Assembly (NCBI RefSeq): GCF_900110205.1 | Contig: NZ_FOCV01000021.1 | Location: forward strand, 1 to 64,000 | From: Rhizobium tibeticum | GTDB lineage: Bacteria; Pseudomonadota; Alphaproteobacteria; Rhizobiales; Rhizobiaceae | Direction: 5' to 3' | Length of the DNA: 64,000 nucleotides | Shown: positions 9,184 through 18,183 of the stretch, in pieces | Layout of the letters: each line of letters opens with the position of its first letter | Position numbering within the stretch: position 1 is the first letter of the stretch | Position numbers and translations under genes: made by a program | The notes under the pieces: generated by a model | Database searches by the model: none | Seen by the model: the letters and a program-made list of their open reading frames with translations, nothing else | Told to the model about the DNA's origin: nothing

Positions 9184-9432
9184 ATGAATCAGATCGAATT
9201 TTCGAAGGAAGAGAAGGCCGAGCTCATTGCACGGATCCAGCATTATTTCGACAGCGAGCTGGACCAGCCGATCGGCCTCCTCAAAGCGGAGTTCGTTCTC
9301 GAATTCTTTGCGAAGGAAGTTGGCGCCGCCTATTACAAGAAGGGGCTTGAAGACGCGCAGGCCGCCCTCGCCAGACGCATGGATGACTTTTCCGAGGACG
9401 TCTATCAGTTGCAGCGCAATGCGACGGAGTGA
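9184..9432 (+). CDS. DUF2164 family protein
   Basis: An 82-residue acidic cytoplasmic protein matching the DUF2164 pattern: an initial I-x-F-S-x-E-E-K, then a short amphipathic helix ending IQHYFDSELDQPIGLLKAEF and an AAYYKKGLEDA motif in the second half. Function is unknown. Start ATG 9184 has GGGAGAG five bases upstream. Its stop is immediately adjacent to the stop of the convergent pncA gene. Confidence 0.85.
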   Translation: MNQIEFSKEEKAELIARIQHYFDSELDQPIGLLKAEFVLEFFAKEVGAAYYKKGLEDAQAALARRMDDFSEDVYQLQRNATE

Positions 9433-10059
9433 TCAGCCTTCCAGAACCTGCCGGCTGGTGACGATGTCGATGCCATGCTCGCGCATCTCCTCGATCGCAG
9501 CCGTGACGCCTTCGGGGGTGATACCGCGGCTGGCATCTTCGACAAAGCGAACCCGCACACCCGGCATCATCTCGATGGCGTCCAATGCCGAGAACTTCAC
9601 GCAATAGTCGGTTGCGAGACCGCAAACATCGAGTTCCCCGACATCCTGGCCTTCGAGAAAATCGGCGAGCCCCGTCAGCGCGTCCTGATCATTGTCGCGA
9701 AAGGCGGAGTAGCTGTCGACGTTGCGATTCTCACCCTTCTGCAGGATGAGATCGATCTTCCCGATCTTGAGGTCTGGATGCAGTTCCGCGTCCGGCGTAC
9801 CCTGGACGCAATGATCCGGCCACATCATCTGCGGCTTGCCGGACAGTGTGCCGACTTCGAATGGCTTCATACCGGGATGAGAGGAGGCGAAACTGCCGTG
9901 GTCGGGCGGATGCCAGTCCTGGGAGGCGATGATCAGGTCGTATTTGCCGCTCTCGATCAGCCGGTTTGCGATGGGAACCACGTCGTCGCCGTCCGGTACA
10001 GCGAGGTTGCCGCCCGGGCAAAAGCCATTCTGAATATCGACTAGAAGCAAGGCTTTCAT
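9433..10059 (-). CDS. pncA: Nicotinamidase / pyrazinamidase
   Basis: A 208-residue isochorismatase-fold hydrolase that converts nicotinamide to nicotinate in NAD salvage. Diagnostic residues are visible: the nucleophilic Cys in GLATDYCVKFSA, catalytic Asp in LLVDIQNGFCPGG, catalytic Lys in ILQKGEN, and the metal-binding cluster in SQDWHPPDHGSFAS. Start ATG 10059 follows AGGGAG at about 9 bases; the frame is open further upstream but that part is arginine-rich and featureless. It lies downstream of the sugar permease gene on the same strand, separated by about 100 bases with a strong hairpin. Confidence 0.95.
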   Translation of the reverse strand: MKALLLVDIQNGFCPGGNLAVPDGDDVVPIANRLIESGKYDLIIASQDWHPPDHGSFASSHPGMKPFEVGTLSGKPQMMWPDHCVQGTPDAELHPDLKIGKIDLILQKGENRNVDSYSAFRDNDQDALTGLADFLEGQDVGELDVCGLATDYCVKFSALDAIEMMPGVRVRFVEDASRGITPEGVTAAIEEMREHGIDIVTSRQVLEG

Positions 10060-10125
10060 CGGTGCGACTCCCTGGATTTTGCACTGCACCATGCCAAGGG
10101 CTAAGGGATGGCGCAAGCGCCAAGA

Positions 10126-10150
10126 CGCTTCGCCGCAGGGCGGCGAAGCG
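10126..10150. terminator. Perfect 10-bp hairpin between gluP and pncA
   Basis: CGCTTCGCCG (10126-10135) pairs perfectly with CGGCGAAGCG (10141-10150) around a 5-base loop, 14 bases after the gluP stop on the minus strand. There is no good T tract, so it may be a weak or Rho-assisted terminator or an mRNA-stabilising structure. A smaller GGCGC-AA-GCGCC palindrome adjoins it at 10110-10121. Confidence 0.5.
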
Positions 10151-10163
10151 AGCCTTGAAAAGG

Positions 10164-11444
10164 TCAGGTTGGCCGGTGCCCCTTCAGCCCATAAAAGGCG
10201 ATGTAAGCATAGCACAGAACCGGCATGAGGAAGGCGAGATGTATGCCGACGTTGTCGGCAAGGGCGCCCTGAACCAGCGGCAGCAGCGCGCCGCCGACGA
10301 TGGCCAGGCAAAGGATTCCGGAGCCTTGACTGGTATATTTTCCGAGACCGTACAGCGCCAGGCTGAAGATCGTCGGGAACATGATCGAATTGAAGAGGCC
10401 GATTGACAGCACGGACCACATGGCCACATGACCGCCGGAGAAGACGGTGAGCAGCAGCAACAGGATCACTGCGACTGCATTGAAGGCCAATGCCTTGCCG
10501 TCATTGACGTAGCGCATCACGACAGCGCCAACGAAGCGGCCGATCATCGCACCGCCCCAGAAATAGGACACGTGATGAGCGGCCTCGGCTTCCGAAAAGC
10601 CGGCAATGTCCGGCTGGCTCATGAAGTTGACGAGGAAGCTGCCGATGCTGACTTCTGCGCCGACATAGAGGAAGATGCCGACCGCGCCGAGCACCAGATG
10701 GCGATACTGCCAGGCCGAGCCGCCGCCGGTAATCGGCTCGATGTCTTCGGCGCCTTCGACGTGCGGTAGCTTCAGGGCTGCAAAGAGCGCTGCCAGCAAC
10801 AGGAAGGCGACCGCCAGCATCATGTAGGGAAGCCTCACGGCGCCGGCTTCTGCTAGTCTCAGAGCATCCAATTGTTCGGGTGTCGCGCCGGCAACGGCGG
10901 CCGTCGCAGCGGACAGGATCAGGAACGCGCCGAACATCGGGGCAAGCGTGGTGCCGAGCGAATTGAAGGCCTGTGTCAGCGTCAGGCGGCTTGCAGCCGT
11001 GTCTGGCGGGCCGAGCACCGTGACATAGGGGTTCGCTGCCACCTGCAGCAAGGTGATCCCGGTTGCCAGCACGAATAAGGCGCCGAGGAAGAGTGCGTAG
11101 ACACGGTAACTCGCCGCCGGAATGAAGAGCGCGCAGCCGATGGCCGAGATGACGAGGCCCGCTACAATGCCCCACTTGTAGCTGATCCGCTTGACGAGCG
11201 CGCCGGCGGGGAGGGAGACGATAAAGTACGCGCCGAAGAAGCAAAGTTGGATCAGCATCGATTGCGTGTAGTTCAGCTGGAAGACGTTCTTCAGGTGCGG
11301 AATGAGAATGTCGTTCAGGCAGGTAATGAAGCCCCACATGAAGAACAGCGATGTCAGGGCCACAAGGGCAAACTGATAATTCGCTACTGGGGAAGTCGAT
11401 GCCGGGCGTGTCGTCGCGGCATTGTTGGTGATGATACCAGCCAC
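10164..11444 (-). CDS. gluP: Glucose/galactose:H+ symporter of the FHS family (GluP/FucP type)
   Basis: A protein of about 426 residues with twelve membrane segments. The first helix and loop ([20 protein letters not shown]) and [11 protein letters not shown] are typical of the fucose-galactose-glucose symporter family. The overall pattern ([32 protein letters not shown]) is closest to what I know of Brucella-type GluP, so glucose or galactose uptake is more likely than fucose. GTG 11444 is chosen because GAGG lies about 10 bases before it and the residues upstream are not family-like; an open frame extends another 38 codons. The upstream 260 bases should hold its promoter. Confidence 0.8.
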   Translation of the reverse strand: MAGIITNNAATTRPASTSPVANYQFALVALTSLFFMWGFITCLNDILIPHLKNVFQLNYTQSMLIQLCFFGAYFIVSLPAGALVKRISYKWGIVAGLVISAIGCALFIPAASYRVYALFLGALFVLATGITLLQVAANPYVTVLGPPDTAASRLTLTQAFNSLGTTLAPMFGAFLILSAATAAVAGATPEQLDALRLAEAGAVRLPYMMLAVAFLLLAALFAALKLPHVEGAEDIEPITGGGSAWQYRHLVLGAVGIFLYVGAEVSIGSFLVNFMSQPDIAGFSEAEAAHHVSYFWGGAMIGRFVGAVVMRYVNDGKALAFNAVAVILLLLLTVFSGGHVAMWSVLSIGLFNSIMFPTIFSLALYGLGKYTSQGSGILCLAIVGGALLPLVQGALADNVGIHLAFLMPVLCYAYIAFYGLKGHRPT

Positions 11445-11707
11445 TGTCTTGTACCTCTTGTTCTTGTTTGCGCCGGAAATTTTCCGTTGAAGCCGTCGAA
11501 ACGACGGGTCGGCGGTGGCTCGGCAGGGCGCTTTGGGAGGAAGCATGCAGCAAGCCACGAGGCTTCATATATCCGTTTGAAACAGAATTGGTAGCATGCA
11601 ATCGATTTTTATTGTGCGTCGCGATATGCGCTTCGCCATTGCGAACACGCATCTAGGGGCTTTCACGCTGGCGTCACTGAAGGCCGGGGCGGGCGTTTTG
11701 GCAGTGT

Positions 11708-13180
11708 TCAGGCGGCCGAGGCGGACTTTTCGTTCGTGGCCGCGATGCCCTGTTCGTCTGGCTTGCGGCTGGCGTGGTAGGCGCGTTTGTGCGTGTACAT
11801 GGCAATATCGGCACGCCGCACCATCGACTCCATTGTTTCGCCGGGCTCGCTTGTCGCGACACCGAGCGAAATGCTGAGCGGAGCATTGGAGTAGAACTGG
11901 TTGTTGATCTTGAGGAGTTCGCCGATGGTCTCGACCATCGTCACGGCAGCCAGCTTGTCGGCACCAGGCATCAGCACTGCAAATTCATCGCCGCCGATGC
12001 GGGCCGCATGATTGGGTTGTGCGGCAGCGCCGTTCAAAACCTCGCCAAGGCGGCGCAACAGTGCATCGCCGGCATCATGTCCGAGCTGGTCATTTGCCTC
12101 CTTCAAGCCGTTGAGATCGATGATGACAGCAGAGACCGGACGCAGCGACTTGCGCTCGAGCCGATTTAATTCGTCGGCATAGAAGGCGCGATTGTGCAGC
12201 TTGGTCAGCACGTCGTGCTTGCCGAGATATTCGAGATAGGCCTCCGCCTTCTTGCGTGCGGTGATGTCGGTGAGCGCCACTTGCACGAGTGCCCAGTCGG
12301 CTTCGTGACCGGGAAGGACGGAGAATTGCAGGAGGACGTAGCGCTCCGAGCCGTCAAGCGCGTAGTTGATGACCTCGCGCTGGTGGAAAAGCCTGCCGTT
12401 CCACAGTTCGATCAGCTGTTCGCGGAAGTGTTTTTCCATATCGTCCCGAAAGACTTCGCCGATGCGTTGCAGAAGTGTGTGACGGTCGGGCGCGCAGAAC
12501 AGATCGAGGGTCGCCTGATTAACGTCGATGACCCGGATTTCGCTCATGCACTGGCGCACGAACTCAGGATGGACATCGGTGAAGACCCTGAAATCGTCGA
12601 TGCCGCGATCGGAGACATTCTCCAGCAGCAGCTTGATCCGGCTGAAATCCTCAACCCAGAGGGAGACCGGCGAATGCTCGAAAATGCCTTCGGCGTAGCG
12701 GCGGTTTTCGCGCTCCTTGCGACGCGCTTCCTCGCGCGCCGTGACATCGTCCGTCGTCAGCATCACCTGCGCCAACGACTGCTCGTGGCCCGGCAGCACC
12801 GAGCCGCGCAACTGGATATCGAGCCGGCGTCCGGACAGCGTGTAGTTGACGGCGCTGCTGGTGAACTCTGTCTTGCCCTCCCAGAGTTCGGCCAATTCGT
12901 TGACGTGGCTTTCGAGCATCTCATCGCGAAACACGGAACCGAGATTCGCGACGAGGTGGTCGAGGTCGTTGGCCTCGAAGAGTTCCAATGTCTTGCGGTT
13001 GACGCGCAGAACGCGGATCAGCCGCGAGCAGGACGCGACGCGTGTTGTGTCGTCTCCCAAGTAGGCCCGAATGTCGACGACGCCTTCGGCGCGCCAGCGG
13101 TCGAATTGTGCCTTGACCCCGCTGAAATCCTCGATCCACATCGCGATTGGTGACAGATCGAAGATATCGGAATCGCTCAT
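11708..13180 (-). CDS. Diguanylate cyclase with duplicated PAS-like sensor domains
   Basis: A 490-residue soluble protein. Two homologous sensor units of about 150 residues precede a GGDEF domain (about 318-475) with an intact RIGGDEF active-site motif at 394-400, so cyclic-di-GMP synthesis is expected. The sensor units match at a constant offset of 160 residues: SPIAMWIEDFS at 10 versus SPVSLWVEDFS at 170, FRDEM at 84 versus FRDDM at 244, and LPGHE at 129 versus 289. They are PAS-like by their DVTARE/DITARK exit sequences. No RxxD inhibitory site is seen upstream of GGDEF. No EAL domain is present. The ligand is unknown. The gene stands alone, with about 245 bases upstream before the divergent membrane methyltransferase gene. 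Confidence 0.88.
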   Translation of the reverse strand: MSDSDIFDLSPIAMWIEDFSGVKAQFDRWRAEGVVDIRAYLGDDTTRVASCSRLIRVLRVNRKTLELFEANDLDHLVANLGSVFRDEMLESHVNELAELWEGKTEFTSSAVNYTLSGRRLDIQLRGSVLPGHEQSLAQVMLTTDDVTAREEARRKERENRRYAEGIFEHSPVSLWVEDFSRIKLLLENVSDRGIDDFRVFTDVHPEFVRQCMSEIRVIDVNQATLDLFCAPDRHTLLQRIGEVFRDDMEKHFREQLIELWNGRLFHQREVINYALDGSERYVLLQFSVLPGHEADWALVQVALTDITARKKAEAYLEYLGKHDVLTKLHNRAFYADELNRLERKSLRPVSAVIIDLNGLKEANDQLGHDAGDALLRRLGEVLNGAAAQPNHAARIGGDEFAVLMPGADKLAAVTMVETIGELLKINNQFYSNAPLSISLGVATSEPGETMESMVRRADIAMYTHKRAYHASRKPDEQGIAATNEKSASAA

Positions 13181-13425
13181 GACAGGACTTTCGATTTTGG
13201 CGTTACCTGTGGAGGCACAGCACTATTTGATCGATCTTTAGGAGTGATTCGTTAACCTTCGCTTGACGCGGCGTTGTTGGTGGCCCGCCGCGACGCTGAC
13301 CGCTCTCATGCGAGGTGCCATTGACGCCCGCACGATCCGACCAATCTTCCTTCGCAGAAGAGATCGCGGCTTCAAGGGCGCGAAAGAGCAACAATGGTGA
13401 GTAGCGTTCAGAGTATTGGGTCGTC

Positions 13426-14052
13426 ATGCTTGTGATGATCTTCCTTGCTGTGGGATCCATGTCTTACTGGCAAGGCTGGCTGTTTCTCGCGAATTTCTGC
13501 GGCTGGTGCGCGGCTCTCACGGCGTATTTTGTCAAGCGCGACCCGGCGTTGGTCCGGCAGCGTTTGAGCGTCGGACCGGGTGCGGAACGGGAGCCATCGC
13601 AAAAGCGGATACAACTCTTAAACAGTATCGCAATCATAGCGCTTTTCGTTGTCTCGGCGCTCGATTGCAGGTTCGGTTGGTCCGGCACCATTCCTGTCGC
13701 TGTCGTGCTTCTCGGCAATGTATTGATCGCCCTCGGCTTCGTCGGGTGCTTCTTCGTCTTCCGGCAGAATTCCTTCGCCGCGGCAACGGTGCACGTAACG
13801 CAAGAGCAGCGGGTGATCTCGACAGGGCTCTACGGTATGGTGCGCCATCCCATGTATGCCTCAGTGTTGCCGATGTTCCTCGGCGTGCCCTTGGCGCTGG
13901 GCTCCTATTGGGGCATGCTTGTGGTACTCCCGGTCCTTGGCGGTCTCGTCGCGCGGCTGCTCGACGAGGAGAACCACCTTGTGAAGCAATTGCCCGGCTA
14001 TGCCGACTACCGCGAGAAAGTCAGATGGCGTCTTTTCCCTCGCCCCTGGTAA
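13426..14052 (+). CDS. ICMT/PEMT-family membrane methyltransferase
   Basis: A 208-residue integral membrane protein with about five membrane segments and the C-terminal SAM-binding signature of isoprenylcysteine carboxyl methyltransferase-like and phospholipid methyltransferases: GLYGMVRHPMYAS followed by LLDEENHLVKQLPGYADYREKVRWRL. The natural substrate of bacterial members is usually unknown. The first membrane helix looks slightly short beside relatives. An in-frame TAG just upstream (13400-13402) forbids a longer start, while a readable stretch precedes that stop. Weak ribosome binding site. Confidence 0.82.
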   Translation: MLVMIFLAVGSMSYWQGWLFLANFCGWCAALTAYFVKRDPALVRQRLSVGPGAEREPSQKRIQLLNSIAIIALFVVSALDCRFGWSGTIPVAVVLLGNVLIALGFVGCFFVFRQNSFAAATVHVTQEQRVISTGLYGMVRHPMYASVLPMFLGVPLALGSYWGMLVVLPVLGGLVARLLDEENHLVKQLPGYADYREKVRWRLFPRPW

Positions 14053-14107
14053 CCGAAGGACATCCTGCGCAAGCTGGTGAGGCGATTGCGATCGTTATCG
14101 CACCAAG

Positions 14108-14524
14108 TTGATGGAGGGCGCAGTGGCTATCAGTGTCGTTCAATTGGGTTCGGCGCGGGCTGCTGGCGAGGGGGTGCGCATCGGCACCGTCCGCCGACCG
14201 CCGCGGGGTGTGCCGAAGGAGGAATTTTCCAGCCGCAACTATTATGACGTCTGGCTGCCGATCCTTTCGCCGAGCCAGGCCCTGGTGAGCGAAGCGAAGG
14301 CGGCGACCACGGACGCCGAATGGGCAGCGTTTGTGCGCAGCTTCAGGAAGGAAATGAAAGTGCCGGAGGCGAGCCACGTGCTCGACCTGCTCGCCACGCT
14401 TTCGCATGCCAGCCATTTTTCAATCGGCTGTTACTGCGAGAATGAAAGCAGATGCCATCGCAGCGTATTGCGGCGCCTGCTTGAAGAGCGGAATGCAACG
14501 TTTGCGGCGGAATCCTGCGCCTAG
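14108..14524 (+). CDS. DUF488 family protein
   Basis: A protein of about 138 residues with the DUF488 hallmarks: an RIGTVRRPPRGVPK basic patch, the YYDVWLPILSPS block, and the terminal CYCENESRCHRSVLRRLL motif whose Cys and His residues are conserved in the family. The role is unknown; the cysteine cluster suggests metal binding or redox chemistry. The start could be ATG 14108 or 14111, or the in-frame GTG at 14123. It follows the membrane methyltransferase by 55 bases. Confidence 0.8.
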   Translation: MMEGAVAISVVQLGSARAAGEGVRIGTVRRPPRGVPKEEFSSRNYYDVWLPILSPSQALVSEAKAATTDAEWAAFVRSFRKEMKVPEASHVLDLLATLSHASHFSIGCYCENESRCHRSVLRRLLEERNATFAAESCA

Positions 14525-14613
14525 CGCCCGCGTCGCATTGCGGCGAGCTGCGGCCTTGCTCACTCCGGGAATTTCTGCCTTTCTTTGCGAGATGATCACC
14601 CGGAGCCCAAGCC

Positions 14614-14961
14614 ATGACCGAGCCCGGTCCAGAGGAGAAGATCGACGCGACATTCCGCAACGGCTCGCTAACAGCAGCCGGCATCATTCTCGGCTTTTCC
14701 TTGAGCTTCATAAGTCGCTGGGTCTCCAATCCGAACGATTGGAGCCGGATAGACATCTTTCCGATGCTGCTGCTCACTGTGGGGATAGCCCTACAAGTCA
14801 AGGTTTTCGCCGACCTCTTGGCTCGGGATTCGCTGATTGCTACCAAATATGATCGGGCCAGACGGCTGTTTCTGATCGGCATCGCGGTCGTCGCGGCCGG
14901 GATCGGGCTGGCATTGATCAATGACATACTGGGACTGGGATCGATGCCGATCCTGGGGTGA
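14614..14961 (+). CDS. Small membrane protein, unknown function
   Basis: A 115-residue protein with three predicted membrane segments (about 20-36, 48-66 and 84-106) after a short acidic N-terminus (MTEPGPEEKID). Codon third positions are GC-rich like neighbouring genes and the frame ends at a perfect hairpin, supporting expression. I do not recognise the family. The upstream DUF488 gene ends 89 bases earlier on the same strand. Confidence 0.6.
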   Translation: MTEPGPEEKIDATFRNGSLTAAGIILGFSLSFISRWVSNPNDWSRIDIFPMLLLTVGIALQVKVFADLLARDSLIATKYDRARRLFLIGIAVVAAGIGLALINDILGLGSMPILG

Positions 14962-14980
14962 GCGGGCGCCACGCCCGCTC
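14960..14980. terminator. Perfect 9-bp hairpin at gene end
   Basis: GAGCGGGCG (14960-14968) pairs with CGCCCGCTC (14972-14980) across a 3-base loop, overlapping the stop codon of the small membrane protein gene. No T tract follows, so termination would be weak or factor-dependent. Confidence 0.45.
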
Positions 14981-15023
14981 CGCGAGTTCGCATTTGCTCG
15001 GTCGTCGCGGCAAGCGTTTGGTA

Positions 15024-15128
15024 TCAGGTCCCGAGGATGATCTTATCGCAAGCAAATGCAATGGTCGGACCGATCAAGACGACGACCATAAGCGAGGCTG
15101 CGATCAGCGATAGCGAACAGTGTTTCAT
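15024..15128 (-). CDS. 34-residue peptide with a signal-like hydrophobic core
   Basis: A short leftward frame from ATG 15128 to TGA 15024. It starts MKHCSLSLIAA, continues with a hydrophobic run (LMVVVLIGPTIAFA) and ends ACDKIILGT. The start is preceded by AAGGAGGA seven bases upstream, an almost ideal ribosome binding site and the main reason to list it. The A-F-A-C end of the hydrophobic stretch resembles a signal peptidase I site or a poor lipobox, so the mature peptide would be under ten residues. It could be a tiny membrane peptide. The rest of the 14981-15294 gap shows no other candidate. Confidence 0.45.
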   Translation of the reverse strand: MKHCSLSLIAASLMVVVLIGPTIAFACDKIILGT

Positions 15129-15294
15129 CTGCGTCCTCCTTCTCACCACCAATCAGTGCGCGTGGGGGTCCAGCGTGCGGGAGGGGGAGGACGATAAGCG
15201 AAGTCACGAATGGGTGAGGAAAGCGGTGCGATAGTTCGCGCCATCCCTGTGTTGTGTGAGTTATCCGAGCTTGGCGAACAGGCTGATTTCCGCC

Positions 15295-17775
15295 CTACGA
15301 AACCCGCTCCACAAACCCATCGAGCACTCTCTTCTGGCCAGCCCGGTCAAAATCGATGGTCAGCTTGTTGCCCTCGATCTCGATGATGTTGCCGTTGCCG
15401 AATTTCAAGTGGAACACGCGGTCTCCGGTCTTGAATTTCGAGGGCTCGGTCGCTGTGGATTTTGCCACCAGTTCGCCATCGATGGTGCGGCCGCGCGGGC
15501 CGCTTTCGCCGTAGCCGATGCGCTCCACGGCGTGGCCGGAACGGGTGCCCCAGTTGTCGCGGGTGGCGTCCGTCTTGTTCTGCTGCGCGCGCTTCCAGCC
15601 CGGCGTCGAATAAGAGTTGGCGAAGGGATCGGCCTTATCGAAGCGCGATTGGCCGTAGCCGCCGCGACCATAGCCGCCGTAGCTCTGCTCGGCTTCCGCC
15701 ACTTCGACATGCGTTTCCGGCAGTTCATCGAGAAAACGCGACGGGATGGTGGATTGCCAGAGACCGTGGATGCGTCGGTTGGAGACGAACCAGATGTGGC
15801 AGCGGTGCTTGGCGCGGGTGATGCCGACATAGGCGAGGCGGCGTTCTTCTTCGAGGCCGGCGCGACCGCTTTCGTCGAGCGAACGCTGGTGCGGGAAGAG
15901 ACCTTCCTCCCAGCCGGGCAGGAAAATGGTGTCGAACTCCAGGCCCTTGGCGGAATGCAGCGTCATGATCGACACGGCGTCGAGATTTTCATTCTGCTCG
16001 GCGTCCATGACCAGCGAGACGTGCTCGAGAAAGCCGCGCATCGACTCGAAGCTTTCCATCGAGCGGATCAGTTCCTTCAGGTTTTCGAGACGGGTCGGCG
16101 CGTCGGCCGACTTGTCGTTCTTCCACATGTCGGTATAGCCCGACTCTTCGAGGATCTGCTCGGCAAGCTCGGTATGGGGCGTATTTTCCAGCATTTCCTG
16201 CCAGCGGCGGAACGATTGGACGACGTCGAAGAGAGCCTTGCGAGCCTTCGGCTTCAACTCGTCGGTCTCGATCATGTCGGCGGCTGCCGCCAGCATCGGG
16301 ATATCGCGGGCGCGAGCGTAATCGTGAAGGGCCCTCACAGTGGTGTCGCCGAGACCACGCTTCGGGGTGTTGATGATGCGCTCGAAGGCGAGGTCGTCGG
16401 CAGGCTGTGCGACGAGGCGGAAATAGGCCATGGCATCGCGGATTTCGAGGCGCTCGTAGAAGCGCGGGCCGCCAATCACGCGGTAGTTGAGGCCCAACGT
16501 CACGAAGCGGTCTTCGAATTCGCGCATCTGGAAGGAGGCGCGCACGAGGATCGCCATGTCGTTCAGCAGATGCCGCTTGCCATCGGGACCGCCGCGCTGA
16601 AGCTGCTCGATTTCCTCGCCGATTTCCCTGGCTTCCACTTCGGAATCCCAGGAGGCGTGCACCTGGACCTTGATGTCTTCGGGATCGCTCCGATCGGTGA
16701 AGAGCGTCTTGCCGAGGCGGCCTTCGTTGTGAGCGATCAGGTGGCCGGCCGCACCGAGGATATGTGCCGTCGAACGGTAGTTGCGCTCCAGCTTGATGAC
16801 CTTGGCGCCCGGGAAATCCTTCTCGAAGCGCAGGATGTTGTCCACCTCGGCGCCGCGCCACCCATAGATCGACTGGTCGTCGTCGCCGACGCAGCAAACG
16901 TTCTGCGGCTCACCCTTGGGGCGCTGGGCAAGCAGGCGCAGCCACATGTACTGGGCGGTGTTGGTGTCCTGATATTCGTCGACGAGGATGTAGCGAAAGC
17001 GGCCGTGATACTCCTTGAGAAGATCCGGGTTCTTCCGGAAAATCGCGATCGGGTGCATCAAGAGATCGCCGAAATCGCAGGCGTTCAGCGTCGAAAGCCG
17101 TTGCTGGTAGGCGAAGTAGAGTTCGCGGCCCTTGCCGTTGGCGAAGGCGCGTGCGTCGCCTTCCGCGATGTCGCCGGGGCCGAGGCCCTTGTTCTTCCAG
17201 GTGTCGATCATGCCGGCGAACTGCTTGGCAGGCCATCGCTTGTCATCGAGACCTTCCGCCTGGATGAGCTGCTTGATCAGACGGACGACGTCGTCAGTAT
17301 CGAGAATCGTGAAGTCGGAGCGCAGGCCGACCATTTCGGCATGGCGGCGCAGAAGCCTCACGCCGATCGAGTGGAAGGTGCCGAGCCAGGGCATACCCTC
17401 AACAGCGCCGCCGACGAGCAGGGCAATGCGCTCCTTCATCTCGCGGGCAGCCTTGTTGGTGAAGGTGACGGCGAGGATCTGCGAGGGGAATGCGCGGCCG
17501 GTGTTGAGGATATGGGCAATGCGCGTCGTGAGGACACGTGTCTTGCCAGTGCCTGCGCCCGCGAGCACGAGGACGGGGCCTTCCAGCGTTTCGACGGCTT
17601 CGGTCTGCTCGGGGTTCAAGCCGGAAAGGTAATCGGGGCGCCTGCCGCCATCTCGAGCGGCCAGGGCCCGGGCGGCGAGCCCTCCGGCGGCGGAAGCGGC
17701 AGGGGTCGGCTGCTTGCGTGGCGGCTCGCCCGGCTCTTCATCGAAGAAGGGGATATCGTCGAAACTATTGCTCAT
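15295..17775 (-). CDS. uvrD: UvrD/PcrA-type ATP-dependent 3'-5' DNA helicase
   Basis: An 826-residue superfamily 1 helicase. Visible motifs are I (VLAGAGTGKTRVL), Ia (AVTFTNKAAREMKER), II (ILVDEYQDTN), III (VGDDDQSIYGWRGA), IV (LERNYRS), V (LMTLHSAKGLEFDTIFLPGWEEG) and VI (AYVGITRAKHRC). It unwinds DNA in mismatch and nucleotide-excision repair and removes blocks at forks. The extra C-terminal part has a Gly/Tyr-rich linker (YGGYGRGGYG) and a small terminal domain with VFHLKFGNGNIIEIEG, as in PcrA-type proteins. Start chosen at ATG 17775 (MSNSFDDIPFFDEE); 61 codons are open upstream but lack family character. Confidence 0.95.
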   Translation of the reverse strand: MSNSFDDIPFFDEEPGEPPRKQPTPAASAAGGLAARALAARDGGRRPDYLSGLNPEQTEAVETLEGPVLVLAGAGTGKTRVLTTRIAHILNTGRAFPSQILAVTFTNKAAREMKERIALLVGGAVEGMPWLGTFHSIGVRLLRRHAEMVGLRSDFTILDTDDVVRLIKQLIQAEGLDDKRWPAKQFAGMIDTWKNKGLGPGDIAEGDARAFANGKGRELYFAYQQRLSTLNACDFGDLLMHPIAIFRKNPDLLKEYHGRFRYILVDEYQDTNTAQYMWLRLLAQRPKGEPQNVCCVGDDDQSIYGWRGAEVDNILRFEKDFPGAKVIKLERNYRSTAHILGAAGHLIAHNEGRLGKTLFTDRSDPEDIKVQVHASWDSEVEAREIGEEIEQLQRGGPDGKRHLLNDMAILVRASFQMREFEDRFVTLGLNYRVIGGPRFYERLEIRDAMAYFRLVAQPADDLAFERIINTPKRGLGDTTVRALHDYARARDIPMLAAAADMIETDELKPKARKALFDVVQSFRRWQEMLENTPHTELAEQILEESGYTDMWKNDKSADAPTRLENLKELIRSMESFESMRGFLEHVSLVMDAEQNENLDAVSIMTLHSAKGLEFDTIFLPGWEEGLFPHQRSLDESGRAGLEEERRLAYVGITRAKHRCHIWFVSNRRIHGLWQSTIPSRFLDELPETHVEVAEAEQSYGGYGRGGYGQSRFDKADPFANSYSTPGWKRAQQNKTDATRDNWGTRSGHAVERIGYGESGPRGRTIDGELVAKSTATEPSKFKTGDRVFHLKFGNGNIIEIEGNKLTIDFDRAGQKRVLDGFVERVS

Positions 17776-18183
17776 GGCGCGTAATGTAGTGATTCGGGAT
17801 GGAAAGACCAGAAAAGATGTTCTGCTTTCATTCCCGGTCGGATGGCTGTCCTCAGCTTGGATCTGGCGTGAGACGGCAGCAACGGCAGCGAATTGCCGGC
17901 ATGTGGGACGAGATTCGTCCCCGGCGGGACCGCATCCCTCATAAACGTCAGAAAACAACCGTCATTTGACCCGAACAAAGAGACACTGCGAAACCTGCGC
18001 GGAGCGATTGGCGGATACTCCGTCGATAACTCAGTCTTGATATTACAATTCAGTAATGAGGGGCCAATTCGCTTGCCGGTGATCAGCAAAGAGACAATAT
18101 TGTCGCAGACGCGCGGCAATTTGTCCTGCGAACGCCTCTTTCGATAGACCCTGGACCAGCCTCGGTTCCCTCTGGAGACGTGA
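17776..18183. other. Divergent intergenic region upstream of the RND operon
   Basis: About 400 bases between the leftward helicase gene and the rightward efflux operon. No regulator gene is present, although efflux operons often have one. Short frames here (for example 17893-18147 on the plus strand) lack a ribosome binding site and family features. The segment 18020-18110 is AT-richer and is the likely promoter region of the pump. Confidence 0.4.

Noticed and set aside
12194-13153. A 319-codon plus-strand open frame under the GGDEF gene
   Set aside because: It is a shadow of the diguanylate cyclase gene with no ribosome binding site at its start.
13300-13402. Readable codons in frame with the membrane methyltransferase just before its start
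   Set aside because: An in-frame TAG (13400-13402) separates it from the gene. A read-through or broken N-terminus was considered, but there is no other sign of it.
13203-13460. An 85-codon minus-strand frame overlapping the start of the membrane methyltransferase
   Set aside because: It overlaps a well supported gene, and its start lies inside that gene with no supporting signal.
15256-17784. An 842-codon plus-strand open frame opposite the helicase gene
   Set aside because: It is antisense to a gene with complete helicase motifs; the frame is open because of GC-rich codon bias and has no domain of its own.
17893-18147. An 84-codon plus-strand frame upstream of the RND operon
   Set aside because: It starts with TTG without a ribosome binding site and has atypical codon use; more likely promoter DNA.
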